In this document: one piece after another, positions 33,721-43,149 of the stretch
Numbering within the stretch: the first letter of the stretch is position 1
How the letters are laid out: each line of letters opens with the position of its first letter
NCBI GenBank assembly: GCA_037965595.1
Contig: CP150183.1
Span: forward strand, 1,550,001 to 1,614,000
Source: Alkalihalobacillus sp. FSL W8-0930
GTDB lineage: Bacteria > Bacillota > Bacilli > Bacillales > Bacillaceae_D
Length of the DNA stretch: 64,000 nt
Direction: 5' to 3'
Notes under the pieces: generated by a model
What the model was told of the DNA's origin: nothing
The model's database searches: none
Seen by the model: only the letters and a program-made list of their open reading frames with translations
Made by a program: the position numbers and the translations under genes

Positions 33721-35502
33721 TTGCTACGAACGAGGTTTCTCAACTGGATGAATCATCTGAAGTTAAGAGAGAAACTCATGCTAACCTTTATCGTTGTTGT
33801 CTTGATCCCCATAACATTGGTTGGGGTCTTATTAACGCAAGAACTGCGCTCCATTGCCTTAGACGATATGATGGAGCAATCAAAGTCAAACTCAGAGCGT
33901 GTAAAAGAACGAACCTACGAGCTACTAAAAATCCCGACCTTTATCTCAAATAGTCTTGAGCTTGATAGGGAATTAGAAGAGCTTGTCACAACAAACTACA
34001 CATCAACGTTTGATGTATTTTCTCGTTATTATCAGTATCAGAATTTTCAATCATACCTTTATACTCAACGTGAAATTAAATCAGTCCGGTTTTATTATGA
34101 CAATCCAACATTAATTAATAACTGGGAGTTCATTCCTGTAGATCAGAAAATTCGTAATGAAGAGTGGTACCAGCAAGTAGAAGCGGATGTTGGATACAAT
34201 CGATGGAGACTATTACCTGATGAAACAAATAACGAACAAATTTTTTTAAGTCTAGTCAAACGAATTAACTTTATAGAGGATCAAACATTTGGAGTTGTTG
34301 TCATTACCATTGAACCAAGTCAGTTGGATGCGATTTTAAAGCAGGAATCCTTGCTGACGTTTCTAACAGATGAAGAAGGTCAGGTGATCTCATCAAATCA
34401 GCCTGAATATAAGGGGGTTTCATTAACGGAGCAAGTTGATCGTGAGTTACTATGGTCGCCTGGTACCTATGAACTCTCTTTAAATGGTGAGCCTGCCCAA
34501 GTAACTGTGGACTTGCTTAATCCAATGATGAGCCAAAGTGATTTATCAATTGTAACCGTTACATTAAACAATCAAGTCATTAAACGAGCGAACCGCCTGG
34601 GGTTAACAGGTATCTTCATTACATGTATTGGTGTGACATTGGCTGTTATTCTCATTACAATCTTTTCAAAAATGTTATCAAATAGACTATCGAATTTAAG
34701 TCGAAAAATTGAAAGAGTTGCAGCAGGAGATTTAACAACAAAAGTTAATATTGATGGGACGGACGAAATTGGTCAGCTTTCCAATCAATTTAATGAAATG
34801 GTTGATAATTTAAGAGGAATGATTGATCAGGTAATTGAAACCAATCGACAAAAAAATCAAATTGAAGTCAATCAAAATGAAATGAAATTTAAAATGCTAG
34901 CTAGTCAGATCAATCCTCACTTTTTATTTAATACGCTTGAATCGATTCGGATGAAAGCACATATAGAAGGAGAGAAAGAGATTGCAAATGTAGTGAAGCA
35001 GCTTGGGCAAATTATACGTAAAAGTCTTGATACACAAGGAAAGCCTGTCCCATTGAAAGATGAAATGGAGCTTGTTCGGACGTATCTCGATATTCAGACT
35101 TTTCGTTATGGCGATCGACTTAACTACCAGTTAAATATAGCTCCTGACACAAAAGAGATGCTCATCCAGCCATTAACCATACAGCCTATCGTCGAAAATG
35201 CTGTGTATCATGGTCTAGAAGCCAAGGATACCGGAGGGGAAGTTATTATTTCATCTTATCTTGAACATAATCGAGTGATTCTTTCAGTCCTTGACAATGG
35301 AGTCGGAATAACTGATGAACGATTAAAGCAGATTGACGCAATGCTTGAAGAAAAGGAAACGAATGGACAAAACAGGATCGGATTGAGGAACGTACATCAA
35401 CGTTTGAAACTTATGTATGGCGCGGATGCAGGACTCAATATTAGCAGTCAGGAAGGGAAGGGGACACATATCCAATTTAGTATACCTTGGGAGGGGAAAT
35501 GA
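33721..35502 (+). CDS. YesM-like sensor histidine kinase
   Basis: 593 residues; TTG 33721 follows GGGGGAG. A first membrane span (about 20-42), a large extracellular sensory region (45-290), a second span (about 294-315), HAMP (318-370: LSRKIERVAAGDLTTKV), a His_kinase domain with H400 in QINPHFLFNTLESIR, and HATPase (490-590: NAVYHGLE, DNGVGITDE, GIGLRNVH-like block). This is the LytS/YesM-type kinase partner of the YesN-type regulator behind it; the ATG of that gene overlaps its stop. Probably senses a sugar or oligosaccharide. Confidence 0.88.
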   Translation: MLRTRFLNWMNHLKLREKLMLTFIVVVLIPITLVGVLLTQELRSIALDDMMEQSKSNSERVKERTYELLKIPTFISNSLELDRELEELVTTNYTSTFDVFSRYYQYQNFQSYLYTQREIKSVRFYYDNPTLINNWEFIPVDQKIRNEEWYQQVEADVGYNRWRLLPDETNNEQIFLSLVKRINFIEDQTFGVVVITIEPSQLDAILKQESLLTFLTDEEGQVISSNQPEYKGVSLTEQVDRELLWSPGTYELSLNGEPAQVTVDLLNPMMSQSDLSIVTVTLNNQVIKRANRLGLTGIFITCIGVTLAVILITIFSKMLSNRLSNLSRKIERVAAGDLTTKVNIDGTDEIGQLSNQFNEMVDNLRGMIDQVIETNRQKNQIEVNQNEMKFKMLASQINPHFLFNTLESIRMKAHIEGEKEIANVVKQLGQIIRKSLDTQGKPVPLKDEMELVRTYLDIQTFRYGDRLNYQLNIAPDTKEMLIQPLTIQPIVENAVYHGLEAKDTGGEVIISSYLEHNRVILSVLDNGVGITDERLKQIDAMLEEKETNGQNRIGLRNVHQRLKLMYGADAGLNISSQEGKGTHIQFSIPWEGK

Positions 35503-37034
35503 TGTATCAGGTTTTAATAGCAGATGATGAGCCAATGATTCGGGAGGGGTTATGTTCATTAATACCTTGGCATCAATATGGATTTCATGTTTTGGGGACC
35601 GCGCAAAATGGGAAAGAAGCACTTCACATGTATCAGCGATTGAAACCGGATGTCATGGTTGTAGATGTTCGGATGCCGGAGATGGGCGGGTTAGAATTAA
35701 TTCATACGATCAGACAAACGGACTCTACCACACGATTTATTATCTTAACGGGTCACGCTGACTTTACGTATGCAAAGGAAGCATTGACTTATAGAGTTGA
35801 CGGGTACTTATTAAAACCGTTAGATGAGGAAGAGCTCATTCCGTTGCTTAAGCAAATACAAGCAGAGCTGCTTCAACAACATACGTTAAACGAGATGTTA
35901 GAAAAAGACTTTCTGAAAAAGAAAGATCATTTCCTTGCACAAACTCTCACGCGTCCCGAAGACATAAATAAGGATCAATTCCATGAGCAATGTAAGCAGT
36001 TTGGTTTGTTGGCTAAAAGCTACCGTGTTTTACTTCTTAAACTGCACCAACGGAACGAATCTACCGAAAGAGAATTAAAGCATATAGAACGAACAGTAAC
36101 GAGTAATCTTGTTTTCTCAAGCCCTAAAGTAGGAGTAATACTATTAGATGAAGCAAGGGACGCGGAGAAACATCTGACCTCCTATATCCAAGTGAAATCG
36201 GGCTACGCAGCCATCGGAGAAGCTGTGACAGACCCACTTGACCTGATGCGATCATATTCAAATGCAAAGGAGTTACTTTCCTATTCATTTTTATTTAGAG
36301 AATCAACTTGTTTGACAAATGATCATTTAAATAAAACCCACTGTGCACAAACGGATAAAGATTTTAATCTAGATGATTACGTTAAAAACCTTTCCATCAT
36401 GATTACACTTGGACTAGCAGCTTCATGCAGAGATCTGATCCAAGAATTAACAGATGAGTTGATAGAACGGAGATCTCAGCCAGAGAGTGTCCAAAAAACA
36501 ATGATACATCTGTATTCACTGGTGGTGAACCGATTAGTGCTCCATGACTCTAAAAAGTTAACACTGATTGAATCGTTACCTTTTAACCCCTCCATCATTT
36601 ATGAACAATTTAATATTTATGAGGTTGAGGATATTATGGCAAACCGATTTATCGAGATCATGAATCTAGTGTATGCGGAAAGTAAAACGAGTACAGTGGA
36701 ACGAATGATGGAGTTAATTGAGAAGCAATTTGCTGATAATTTAAAACTCGAAGGAATCGCTGAATTGCTTAATTATAATGCGGCTTATTTAGGAAAGGTC
36801 TTTCGTGAACAAACAGGAGAGTACTTTAACACCTATCTTGATAAAAGTCGGATCAAGTATGGAAAAATGTATCTGGAGCAAGGATTTAAAGTCTATGAAG
36901 TATCTGAAAAAATTGGCTATAAAGATGTTGACTATTTTCACCGCAAATTCAAAAAGTATGTGGGTATTTCGCCAAGAGTGTATCAAAAACAACAGCTAAC
37001 TCTCGAAAATCTAAAGCAAAGTAGGATTCAATAA
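35502..37034 (+). CDS. YesN-like response regulator with AraC DNA-binding domain
   Basis: 510 residues from ATG 35502, which overlaps the kinase stop; ATG 35499 is less well spaced from GGAGG. REC domain 1-120 with acidic pocket DDE and D54 (VVDVRMPEMGG), a linker of about 270 residues with mixed helices, and a C-terminal AraC/XylS domain (about 405-500: LKLEGIAELLNYNAAYLGKVFREQTGEYFNTYL... KVYEVSEKIGYKDVDYFHRKFKKYVGISPRVYQ). It likely activates the ABC importer genes next to it. A terminator follows the stop. Confidence 0.88.
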   Translation: MYQVLIADDEPMIREGLCSLIPWHQYGFHVLGTAQNGKEALHMYQRLKPDVMVVDVRMPEMGGLELIHTIRQTDSTTRFIILTGHADFTYAKEALTYRVDGYLLKPLDEEELIPLLKQIQAELLQQHTLNEMLEKDFLKKKDHFLAQTLTRPEDINKDQFHEQCKQFGLLAKSYRVLLLKLHQRNESTERELKHIERTVTSNLVFSSPKVGVILLDEARDAEKHLTSYIQVKSGYAAIGEAVTDPLDLMRSYSNAKELLSYSFLFRESTCLTNDHLNKTHCAQTDKDFNLDDYVKNLSIMITLGLAASCRDLIQELTDELIERRSQPESVQKTMIHLYSLVVNRLVLHDSKKLTLIESLPFNPSIIYEQFNIYEVEDIMANRFIEIMNLVYAESKTSTVERMMELIEKQFADNLKLEGIAELLNYNAAYLGKVFREQTGEYFNTYLDKSRIKYGKMYLEQGFKVYEVSEKIGYKDVDYFHRKFKKYVGISPRVYQKQQLTLENLKQSRIQ

Positions 37035-37070
37035 AGCGATAGGTCCATTATTGACCTATCGCTTTTCTTT
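37033..37070 (+). terminator. Terminator after the regulator gene
   Basis: 13-bp stem AAAGCGATAGGTC (37033-37045) with GACCTATCGCTTT (37053-37065), then TCTTT. Confidence 0.85.
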
Positions 37071-37172
37071 GTACATTTGTACCACTAATTTTTATCTGAT
37101 TTTCGGTGAAATGTATCATGTATTTTCCTCTTCACATTCCGTATATGATAATTCATAGGAAGGAGAGAAAAG

Positions 37173-38132
37173 ATGAAAACAAAAATGAAAACGCATTCAA
37201 AACCAGGCGTTTCTTTGCAGAAAAAAAGTTTCTGGACTATATTCAAGCAACAAAAAATCCTTTATTTAATGTCGCTTCCGTTTGTCGCTTGGGTGTTTGT
37301 TTTTAATTACCTACCTCTTGGAGGCTGGGTGATGGCATTCCAAAATTACCGACCGGGTCTTGGTTTTTTTGAACAAGAATGGGTAGGCTTTCAGCAATTT
37401 ATCGAACTCTTTCAAGATGAACGATTTTATCTTGTGTTACGAAACACTATAGTAATGAGCGTTATGGGTTTAACTGTAGGATTTACCGTTCCCATTATGT
37501 TTGCGGTACTCCTAAATGAAATTCGGTTAAAAGCATTTAAACGTACGGTGCAAACCGTTTCTTACCTTCCCCATTTTGTGTCGTGGGTAATCGTGGCAGG
37601 TATTGTGACAAAGATGCTCTCTGTCGATGGTGGAGTTATTAATGATTTACTTGTAGCTGTTGGTCTTCTTGATCAACCCGTTCAATTTATGACGAAAGGC
37701 GAATATTTCTGGGTAATCGTTACGTTAGCTGATTTGTGGAAGGAAATGGGTTGGAACTCTATTATCTTTTTAGCAGCGATTGCCGGAATTGATCCGCAAT
37801 TGTATGAAGCGGCAAAAGTAGATGGGGCCAGTCGTTTTAGACAAATTTGGCATATTACCTTAACCGGTATTCGTCCAACTATTTTAGTTGTGTTAATTCT
37901 TTCAATTGGAAACTTAATCACGATTGGGTTTGAGAAGCAATTCCTTTTGGGGAATCCAACTGTTGTTAACTTTTCTGAAGTGTTAGAGCTATATGCCTTG
38001 AATTATGGGATTGGACTTGGACGATTCTCTTATGGAACGGCCATTGGAATCTTTAATTCACTTGTAAGTATTATGCTTTTATTTATAGCCAATGGCATCT
38101 TTAAGCGTTATGCGAATCAAAGTGTCATGTAG
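37173..38132 (+). CDS. ABC importer permease, LplB/YtcP family
   Basis: 319 residues with six membrane spans starting at YLMSLPFVAWVFVFNYLPLGG. The EAA loop that contacts the ATPase reads AAKVDGASRFRQIWHITLTGIRP (about 210-232). RBS AGGAAGGAG. Belongs to the carbohydrate-type family whose members use a shared ATPase such as MsmX; none is encoded here. A cre-like site (37186-37199) lies inside its first codons. Confidence 0.9.
   Translation: MKTKMKTHSKPGVSLQKKSFWTIFKQQKILYLMSLPFVAWVFVFNYLPLGGWVMAFQNYRPGLGFFEQEWVGFQQFIELFQDERFYLVLRNTIVMSVMGLTVGFTVPIMFAVLLNEIRLKAFKRTVQTVSYLPHFVSWVIVAGIVTKMLSVDGGVINDLLVAVGLLDQPVQFMTKGEYFWVIVTLADLWKEMGWNSIIFLAAIAGIDPQLYEAAKVDGASRFRQIWHITLTGIRPTILVVLILSIGNLITIGFEKQFLLGNPTVVNFSEVLELYALNYGIGLGRFSYGTAIGIFNSLVSIMLLFIANGIFKRYANQSVM
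37186..37199 (+). promoter_or_regulatory. Second cre-like site, inside the permease gene start
   Basis: TGAAAACGCATTCA matches 13 of 14 positions of the cre consensus. It lies within codons 5-9 of the permease, a place where CcpA can act as a roadblock. Confidence 0.45.
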
Positions 38133-38149
38133 AGGGGAGGGCAGGATGT

Positions 38150-39061
38150 ATGAGTAAGTTAGGCCGAAACCGGTTAACAAAAGGCGATCGGATCTTTGAT
38201 TTTGTAAACTATACGTTTCTTATCCTAGTATTTGTTGTCACCTTGTATCCTTTTTTAAATGTATTAGCGATTTCGTTGAATGACTCTACAGATACCGTAC
38301 GTGGAGGCATTCATATTTGGCCAAGAGAATTCACATTAGAAAACTATAAGACTATTTTTGAGTATGACAATCTCGTAACGGGGTTAATTAACTCTATTCT
38401 TCGAACGGTGCTTGGCACAGTACTAGGTGTGTTCTCGTCAGCAATGGTTGCATTTACATTGAGCCGATCTGATTTTCAGGGGAGAAAATTTGTTTCCATC
38501 TTTATCGTCCTTACGTTGTACTTTTCAGGTGGTTTGATTCCTGGCTACATGCTAATGAGAGAACTTAACCTTATTAACACGTTCTGGGTCTATATCTTAC
38601 CTGGAATGGTGAATGCGTTTAATATCATTATCGTTCGTTCCTTTATGGACGGTCTACCATATGCGCTTCAAGAATCTGCAAAAATGGATGGGGCGAGTGA
38701 TTTTACGATATTCTGGAGAATTGTTATGCCTCTTTGTATGCCAGTACTTGCAACCATTGCCTTGTTTGTTGCTGTAGGGCAGTGGAATGCTTGGTTTGAC
38801 ACGTATTTATACAACAGCTCAAATCCATCACTGACGACGTTGCAATATGAGCTAATGAAAATCCTACAAAATACAAACATGGGGGCATCGGATGCAAACT
38901 CTTTTAGAGGGGTTGCTGGAGAAGAAGCTGCCAAGCAGGTATCACCAGAGTCGATTAAGATGGCGATATCAATGGTCACCATTATTCCGATCCTATTAGT
39001 TTATCCATTTCTTCAAAAATACTTTGTACAGGGAATGACGTTAGGCGCAGTGAAAAGTTAA
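38150..39061 (+). CDS. ABC importer permease, YtcP family
   Basis: 303 residues, six spans. Second permease with EAA loop ESAKMDGASDFTIFWRIVMPLCMPV (about 172-196). GGAGG 9 bases upstream of ATG 38150. Pairs with the preceding permease and the two binding lipoproteins behind it. Confidence 0.9.
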   Translation: MSKLGRNRLTKGDRIFDFVNYTFLILVFVVTLYPFLNVLAISLNDSTDTVRGGIHIWPREFTLENYKTIFEYDNLVTGLINSILRTVLGTVLGVFSSAMVAFTLSRSDFQGRKFVSIFIVLTLYFSGGLIPGYMLMRELNLINTFWVYILPGMVNAFNIIIVRSFMDGLPYALQESAKMDGASDFTIFWRIVMPLCMPVLATIALFVAVGQWNAWFDTYLYNSSNPSLTTLQYELMKILQNTNMGASDANSFRGVAGEEAAKQVSPESIKMAISMVTIIPILLVYPFLQKYFVQGMTLGAVKS

Positions 39062-39079
39062 GGGGGGATTGATCAAGAG

Positions 39080-40744
39080 ATGCAGAACTTTTTAAAGAAA
39101 AGCCTTTTTACTCTTTCGTTGGTAAGTGTTAGTGGATTAATTGCGTGCAGTAATGATCCAGCGAGCATGGAAGACGCGGATCCTGAAGCAGAAATTACGT
39201 TAAGTCTATTTGGGGCAGATATGCATTCTCAGTGGGACAATATGCAGAGCCCTGTGAGTGAAGTAGTGAAGGAAGAAACGGGTGTAACCATTAATGCAGA
39301 ATTTGATGTAAATGGAGGAGATCAGAAAATCTCATTGATGGCAGCGAGTGGCGACTACCCGGATCTCATTATGCCAAAAGGAAATGCAAGTACACTTGTT
39401 GACTCAGGTGCACTGCTTGACTTAACGGATTTAATTGAAGAGCATGCTCCCAATCTTAAGAAGATCTATGGAGATTATTTTGATCGGCTTAAGTGGAGCA
39501 ATGAAGATGAAGCCATTTACATTCTCGCAACACCTCCTGTGGACCAAACATATTGGCAGCCAGCTACGGGATTTATGCTGCAGCACGATGTCGTACAGGA
39601 GCTCGGTTATCCTGATATTCGGACAGTAGACGATTTTGAAGAGGCCATTCGCTCGTATAAGGAAATGTATCCTGAGATTGATGGTCAACCGACAATTGGG
39701 TTATCGTTACTGGCAGATGATTGGAGAATTTTGATATCGACAACAGACCCTGCTGCTTTTGCTACAGGATCAACTGGGGACGGAGAGTTTTATGTAGATC
39801 CAGATACGTATGAAGCCAAGCTCCATTATCGGAGAGGTGAGGAAAAAGACTATTTCCGCTGGTTGAATCACATGAATGACGAAGGCTTACTTGATCCCGA
39901 GAGTTTTGTACAAAAATATGATCAATATTTGGCTAAGATTTCTTCTGGACGAATTTTGGGGCTGATTGATTCTGACTGGCAGGTAGGAGAAGCGCAGCGG
40001 GCGCTCCGTGAAGCCGGGATGCAAGAGCGGATGCATGGAATGTATCCTGTGACACTAAACGAAGACTTTAAACACCCCAACTTTCAGGAAACTGGTTATC
40101 TAGGTGGATGGGGAATTGGTATCTCTGTTGATTGTGAGAACCCGGTTCGAGCGATTAAATTTCTAGATTTTCTCGCATCGGATGAAGGGCAAATCCTGCA
40201 AAATTGGGGGATCGAAGGAGAGCATTTTACGATTGAAGATGGAAAACGAGTCATTAGTGAGGAAGAGATGGCGGAACGAGATAATAATGCTAATTACCAG
40301 AAGGATACGGGCATTGGTGTAATGAAGGGATTTGCGCCAGCGTATGGAGATGGCGTAGAGGATTCAACAGGACAGACTTACACGATCGCAAGTCCAGAAC
40401 AAATTAAGGATTCGTATACGGATACAGAACGAGATGTTCTTGCAGCTTATGATGCAGAACTATGGAAGGACTTGTATCCACAAGAAGATGAGTTTACGCC
40501 AAAACCTTGGGGCGCTGCTTATAACATTTCAGTTCCATCTGGATCGAATCTTGAGTTGATTCTGCAACGATGCCTAGATATAACGAAACGAAAAGTACCA
40601 GAGGCTATTTTAGCGAATCCCGAAGACTTTGATCGTGTGTGGGATGAATTTATGAGTGAGCTAGAAAGTGCTGGTGTCGAAGAAGCGGAGACAGAATACA
40701 CAGAGCTAATCAAAAATAGAGTAGAGCTTTGGGGCGGAAGTTAA
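39080..40744 (+). CDS. Substrate-binding lipoprotein of the sugar importer, copy 1
   Basis: 554 residues. Lipoprotein signal with lipobox LIAC (C at about 23, SGLIACSND) and an extracellular solute-binding domain of the LplA/YtcQ class: ITLSLFGADMHSQWDNM, DQKISLMAASGDYPDLIMPKG and GYLGGWGIGISVDCENPVRAIKFLDF. It would bind an oligosaccharide (for example aldouronate- or glucan-like) and hand it to the two permeases. Nearly four-fifths identical to the next gene. Confidence 0.88.
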   Translation: MQNFLKKSLFTLSLVSVSGLIACSNDPASMEDADPEAEITLSLFGADMHSQWDNMQSPVSEVVKEETGVTINAEFDVNGGDQKISLMAASGDYPDLIMPKGNASTLVDSGALLDLTDLIEEHAPNLKKIYGDYFDRLKWSNEDEAIYILATPPVDQTYWQPATGFMLQHDVVQELGYPDIRTVDDFEEAIRSYKEMYPEIDGQPTIGLSLLADDWRILISTTDPAAFATGSTGDGEFYVDPDTYEAKLHYRRGEEKDYFRWLNHMNDEGLLDPESFVQKYDQYLAKISSGRILGLIDSDWQVGEAQRALREAGMQERMHGMYPVTLNEDFKHPNFQETGYLGGWGIGISVDCENPVRAIKFLDFLASDEGQILQNWGIEGEHFTIEDGKRVISEEEMAERDNNANYQKDTGIGVMKGFAPAYGDGVEDSTGQTYTIASPEQIKDSYTDTERDVLAAYDAELWKDLYPQEDEFTPKPWGAAYNISVPSGSNLELILQRCLDITKRKVPEAILANPEDFDRVWDEFMSELESAGVEEAETEYTELIKNRVELWGGS

Positions 40745-40780
40745 ACGCTACACATTAAAACACGTTAAGGGGGATGTTAA

Positions 40781-42442
40781 ATGAGTAAGCATTGGAAAAC
40801 AGGAATGTTTTTAACCTCAGTTGTTTTGGTAAGCGGTTTAATTGGATGTAGTAAAGATACAGCGAACTTGGAAGATGAAGATCCAGAAGGTGATATTACG
40901 CTCTCGCTATTTAGTGGAGATTTGCACTCTCAATGGGATAACATGGAAAGTCCAGTCAGTCAGGTTGTGAAAGAAAAAACTGGTGTTACGATTAATGGTG
41001 AATTTGATGTAAACGGAGGCGATCAGAAAATCGCTTTAATGGCTGCTAGCGGAGACTATCCCGACTTAATTTGGCCAAAAGGAAACGCAGGTACACTTGT
41101 TGATGCAGGAGCGTTTCTTGATCTAACTGATTTAATAGAAGAACACGCTCCAAATTTAAAAGAGATTTATGGAGATTATTTTGATCGACTCAAATGGAGT
41201 AATGAGGATGAATCCATTTATATCCTACCAACCTCAGAAGTGGATCATACGTATTGGGAGCCAGGAACTGGTTTCATGTTGCAGCATGCTGTTGTAGAGG
41301 AACTAGGTTATCCGGAAATTCGAACGGTAGATGATTTTGAGAACGCAATCAGAGAGTACAAAGAAAAGAATCCAACTATTGATGGTCAGCCTACCGTTGG
41401 GTTATCTTTACTAGCGGATGATTGGCGCATCATGATTTCAACAACAAATCCGGCCTTTTTTGCGACAGGTGCACCAGATGATGGTGAATTTTATATTGAT
41501 CCAGATACGTATGAGGCGAAGTTCCATTACAGACGTGCTGAGGAAAAGGAGTATTTCCGTTGGTTGAACCACATGAATGATGAAGGGTTACTTGATCCAG
41601 AGAGCTTTGTACAGAAGTACGATCAATATCTAGCTAAGATCTCATCTGGTCGTGTGCTCGGTTTGATTGATGCAGATTGGCAAGTGGATCAGGCACAAAA
41701 TGCATTAAGAGAAGCAGGGAAAACGGAACGCATGCACGGAATGTACCCAGTTACCTTAACGGACGAATTTAAGCATCCAAACTTCCAGCAAACCGGTTAT
41801 TTAGGTGGATGGGGAATTGGAATCTCAGTAGATTGTGAGAATCCTGTTCGTGCCATTAAATTCCTTGATTTTCTCGCTTCAGAGGAAGGACAGATTCTTC
41901 AAAACTGGGGAATCGAGGGAGAACATTATACAATGGAAGATGGCAAGCGAGTGATCAGTGAAGAACAGATGGAAGAGCGTAATAATAACGCAAACTTCTC
42001 TAAGCAGACAGGTATTGGCGTATTAAAAGGATTTAGCCCGGTTTATGGTAATGGTGCCGAAGACTCAACAGGTCAAACATATACAATCGCAAGTCCTGAA
42101 CAAATTAAGGATTCGTATACGGATAAAGAAAAAGAAGTGCTCGAAGCGTATGATGCTGAACTTTGGAAGGATCTCTATCCTCAAGAGGATGAGTTCCCGG
42201 TAAAGCCTTGGGGAGCCGCTTATAACATGGCTGTACCTGCTGGATCAAATCTAGAACTTGTCATGCAAAGATGCCTTGACATTATGAAACGTAAGATACC
42301 AGAGGCCATCCTCGCCGATCCTGAGAAATTTGATGCAGTTTGGGATGAGTTCCAAGATGAATTACTCGCAGCAGGTGCAGAAGAAGCAGAGAAGGAATAT
42401 ACAGAATTGATTAAAAACCGCATCGAGCTCTGGGGAGAATAA
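40781..42442 (+). CDS. Substrate-binding lipoprotein of the sugar importer, copy 2
   Basis: 553 residues, lipobox LIGC (SGLIGCSKD). Tandem duplicate of the preceding gene with the same domain order and very few gaps; differences cluster in the N-terminus and in the acidic end loops. Two binding proteins for one permease pair suggest two related substrates or dosage. GGGGGA lies upstream of the ATG. The third repeat element follows its stop. Confidence 0.88.
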   Translation: MSKHWKTGMFLTSVVLVSGLIGCSKDTANLEDEDPEGDITLSLFSGDLHSQWDNMESPVSQVVKEKTGVTINGEFDVNGGDQKIALMAASGDYPDLIWPKGNAGTLVDAGAFLDLTDLIEEHAPNLKEIYGDYFDRLKWSNEDESIYILPTSEVDHTYWEPGTGFMLQHAVVEELGYPEIRTVDDFENAIREYKEKNPTIDGQPTVGLSLLADDWRIMISTTNPAFFATGAPDDGEFYIDPDTYEAKFHYRRAEEKEYFRWLNHMNDEGLLDPESFVQKYDQYLAKISSGRVLGLIDADWQVDQAQNALREAGKTERMHGMYPVTLTDEFKHPNFQQTGYLGGWGIGISVDCENPVRAIKFLDFLASEEGQILQNWGIEGEHYTMEDGKRVISEEQMEERNNNANFSKQTGIGVLKGFSPVYGNGAEDSTGQTYTIASPEQIKDSYTDKEKEVLEAYDAELWKDLYPQEDEFPVKPWGAAYNMAVPAGSNLELVMQRCLDIMKRKIPEAILADPEKFDAVWDEFQDELLAAGAEEAEKEYTELIKNRIELWGE

Positions 42443-42486
42443 GGTTAAAGAGATGGTAGGACATCACTCAAAATAAACGAGAAAAT

Positions 42487-42683
42487 GGCGAATGATTCAA
42501 TGAGTGAATCATTCGCCATTCGTGTTTTTATGAAACGAGCGGAAGGAGAACCTGAGACTCCTACGGAACAGAACGCGGTGAAGACACTGTAGCGGCGGTT
42601 TTACCGCGGAAGGGGCTGAGGCCGTTCCCGTGGAAAGCGAGGGATTCTCCTGTAGCGGATATATTGCTAAGTTCGTGTTTTCG
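42487..42683 (+). repeat. Intergenic repeat element, copy C
   Basis: Third copy, 44 bases after the lipoprotein stop. Hairpin GGCGAATGATTCA (42487-42499) with TGAATCATTCGCC (42505-42517), loop of five. First TTCGTGTTTTT at 42519-42529, inner module GAGCGGAAGGAGAACC (42537) to CTCCTGTAGCGG (42658), second TTCGTGTTTT at 42672-42681. Nearly the same module as copy B; copy A is a deleted form. Confidence 0.75.
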
Positions 42684-42720
42684 TGAGTCATTTACTGTTA
42701 TGTCCCAGTCCCTTATTACT

Positions 42721-43149
42721 TTAATATTTTGGTGTAATGGTAATGAAGTTAGAACTCTTTGTTACAGTCCAACTACCTTGAATGAGTTCATGCAATAGTA
42801 TCTCTTCTGATGAAGAGAGATGAATTCCAACTAATTTATGATCTTGTTGACTATAATCAACTCCATCGCTTTTGTTAAAGCGGAGCGCAAGAAGTTTCTT
42901 TAAGCCATTAAGATGTAAAAATTTAAAACTGTATCCTTCTTTGATCGCTTCTTCCCAGGGTTCGCTAAGCTCTTCTGCCGTTTGAATTCGTTCATCGAAA
43001 TTCATCGTGGAATCAACAACTTGATCTACAATGAACTTGAACTCAAGGTTCTTTATGATCTGAATCAGCTTATCATCAGACACACCGCTTGTTCGAAGGT
43101 TTTCAATTAAAAAAGCAATCGGCATTGAAAGTCTCACTGGTTTTGTCAT
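42721..43149 (-). CDS. Hypothetical protein
   Basis: 142 residues, no signal or membrane span. I do not recognise it. It starts 4 bases inside the stop of the peptide-binding protein gene (overlap ATGA), so it is in one transcript with it and the GntR-type regulator. Composition is ordinary, mostly helical, with a Leu-rich middle (FLHLNGLKKLLALRFN). Confidence 0.55.
   Translation of the reverse strand: MTKPVRLSMPIAFLIENLRTSGVSDDKLIQIIKNLEFKFIVDQVVDSTMNFDERIQTAEELSEPWEEAIKEGYSFKFLHLNGLKKLLALRFNKSDGVDYSQQDHKLVGIHLSSSEEILLHELIQGSWTVTKSSNFITITPKY

Noticed and set aside
25796-42683. Simple rho-independent terminators as full explanation of the repeat elements
   Set aside because: The hairpins could terminate transcription, but the conserved 150-base module and frame repeats behind them are not explained by termination.
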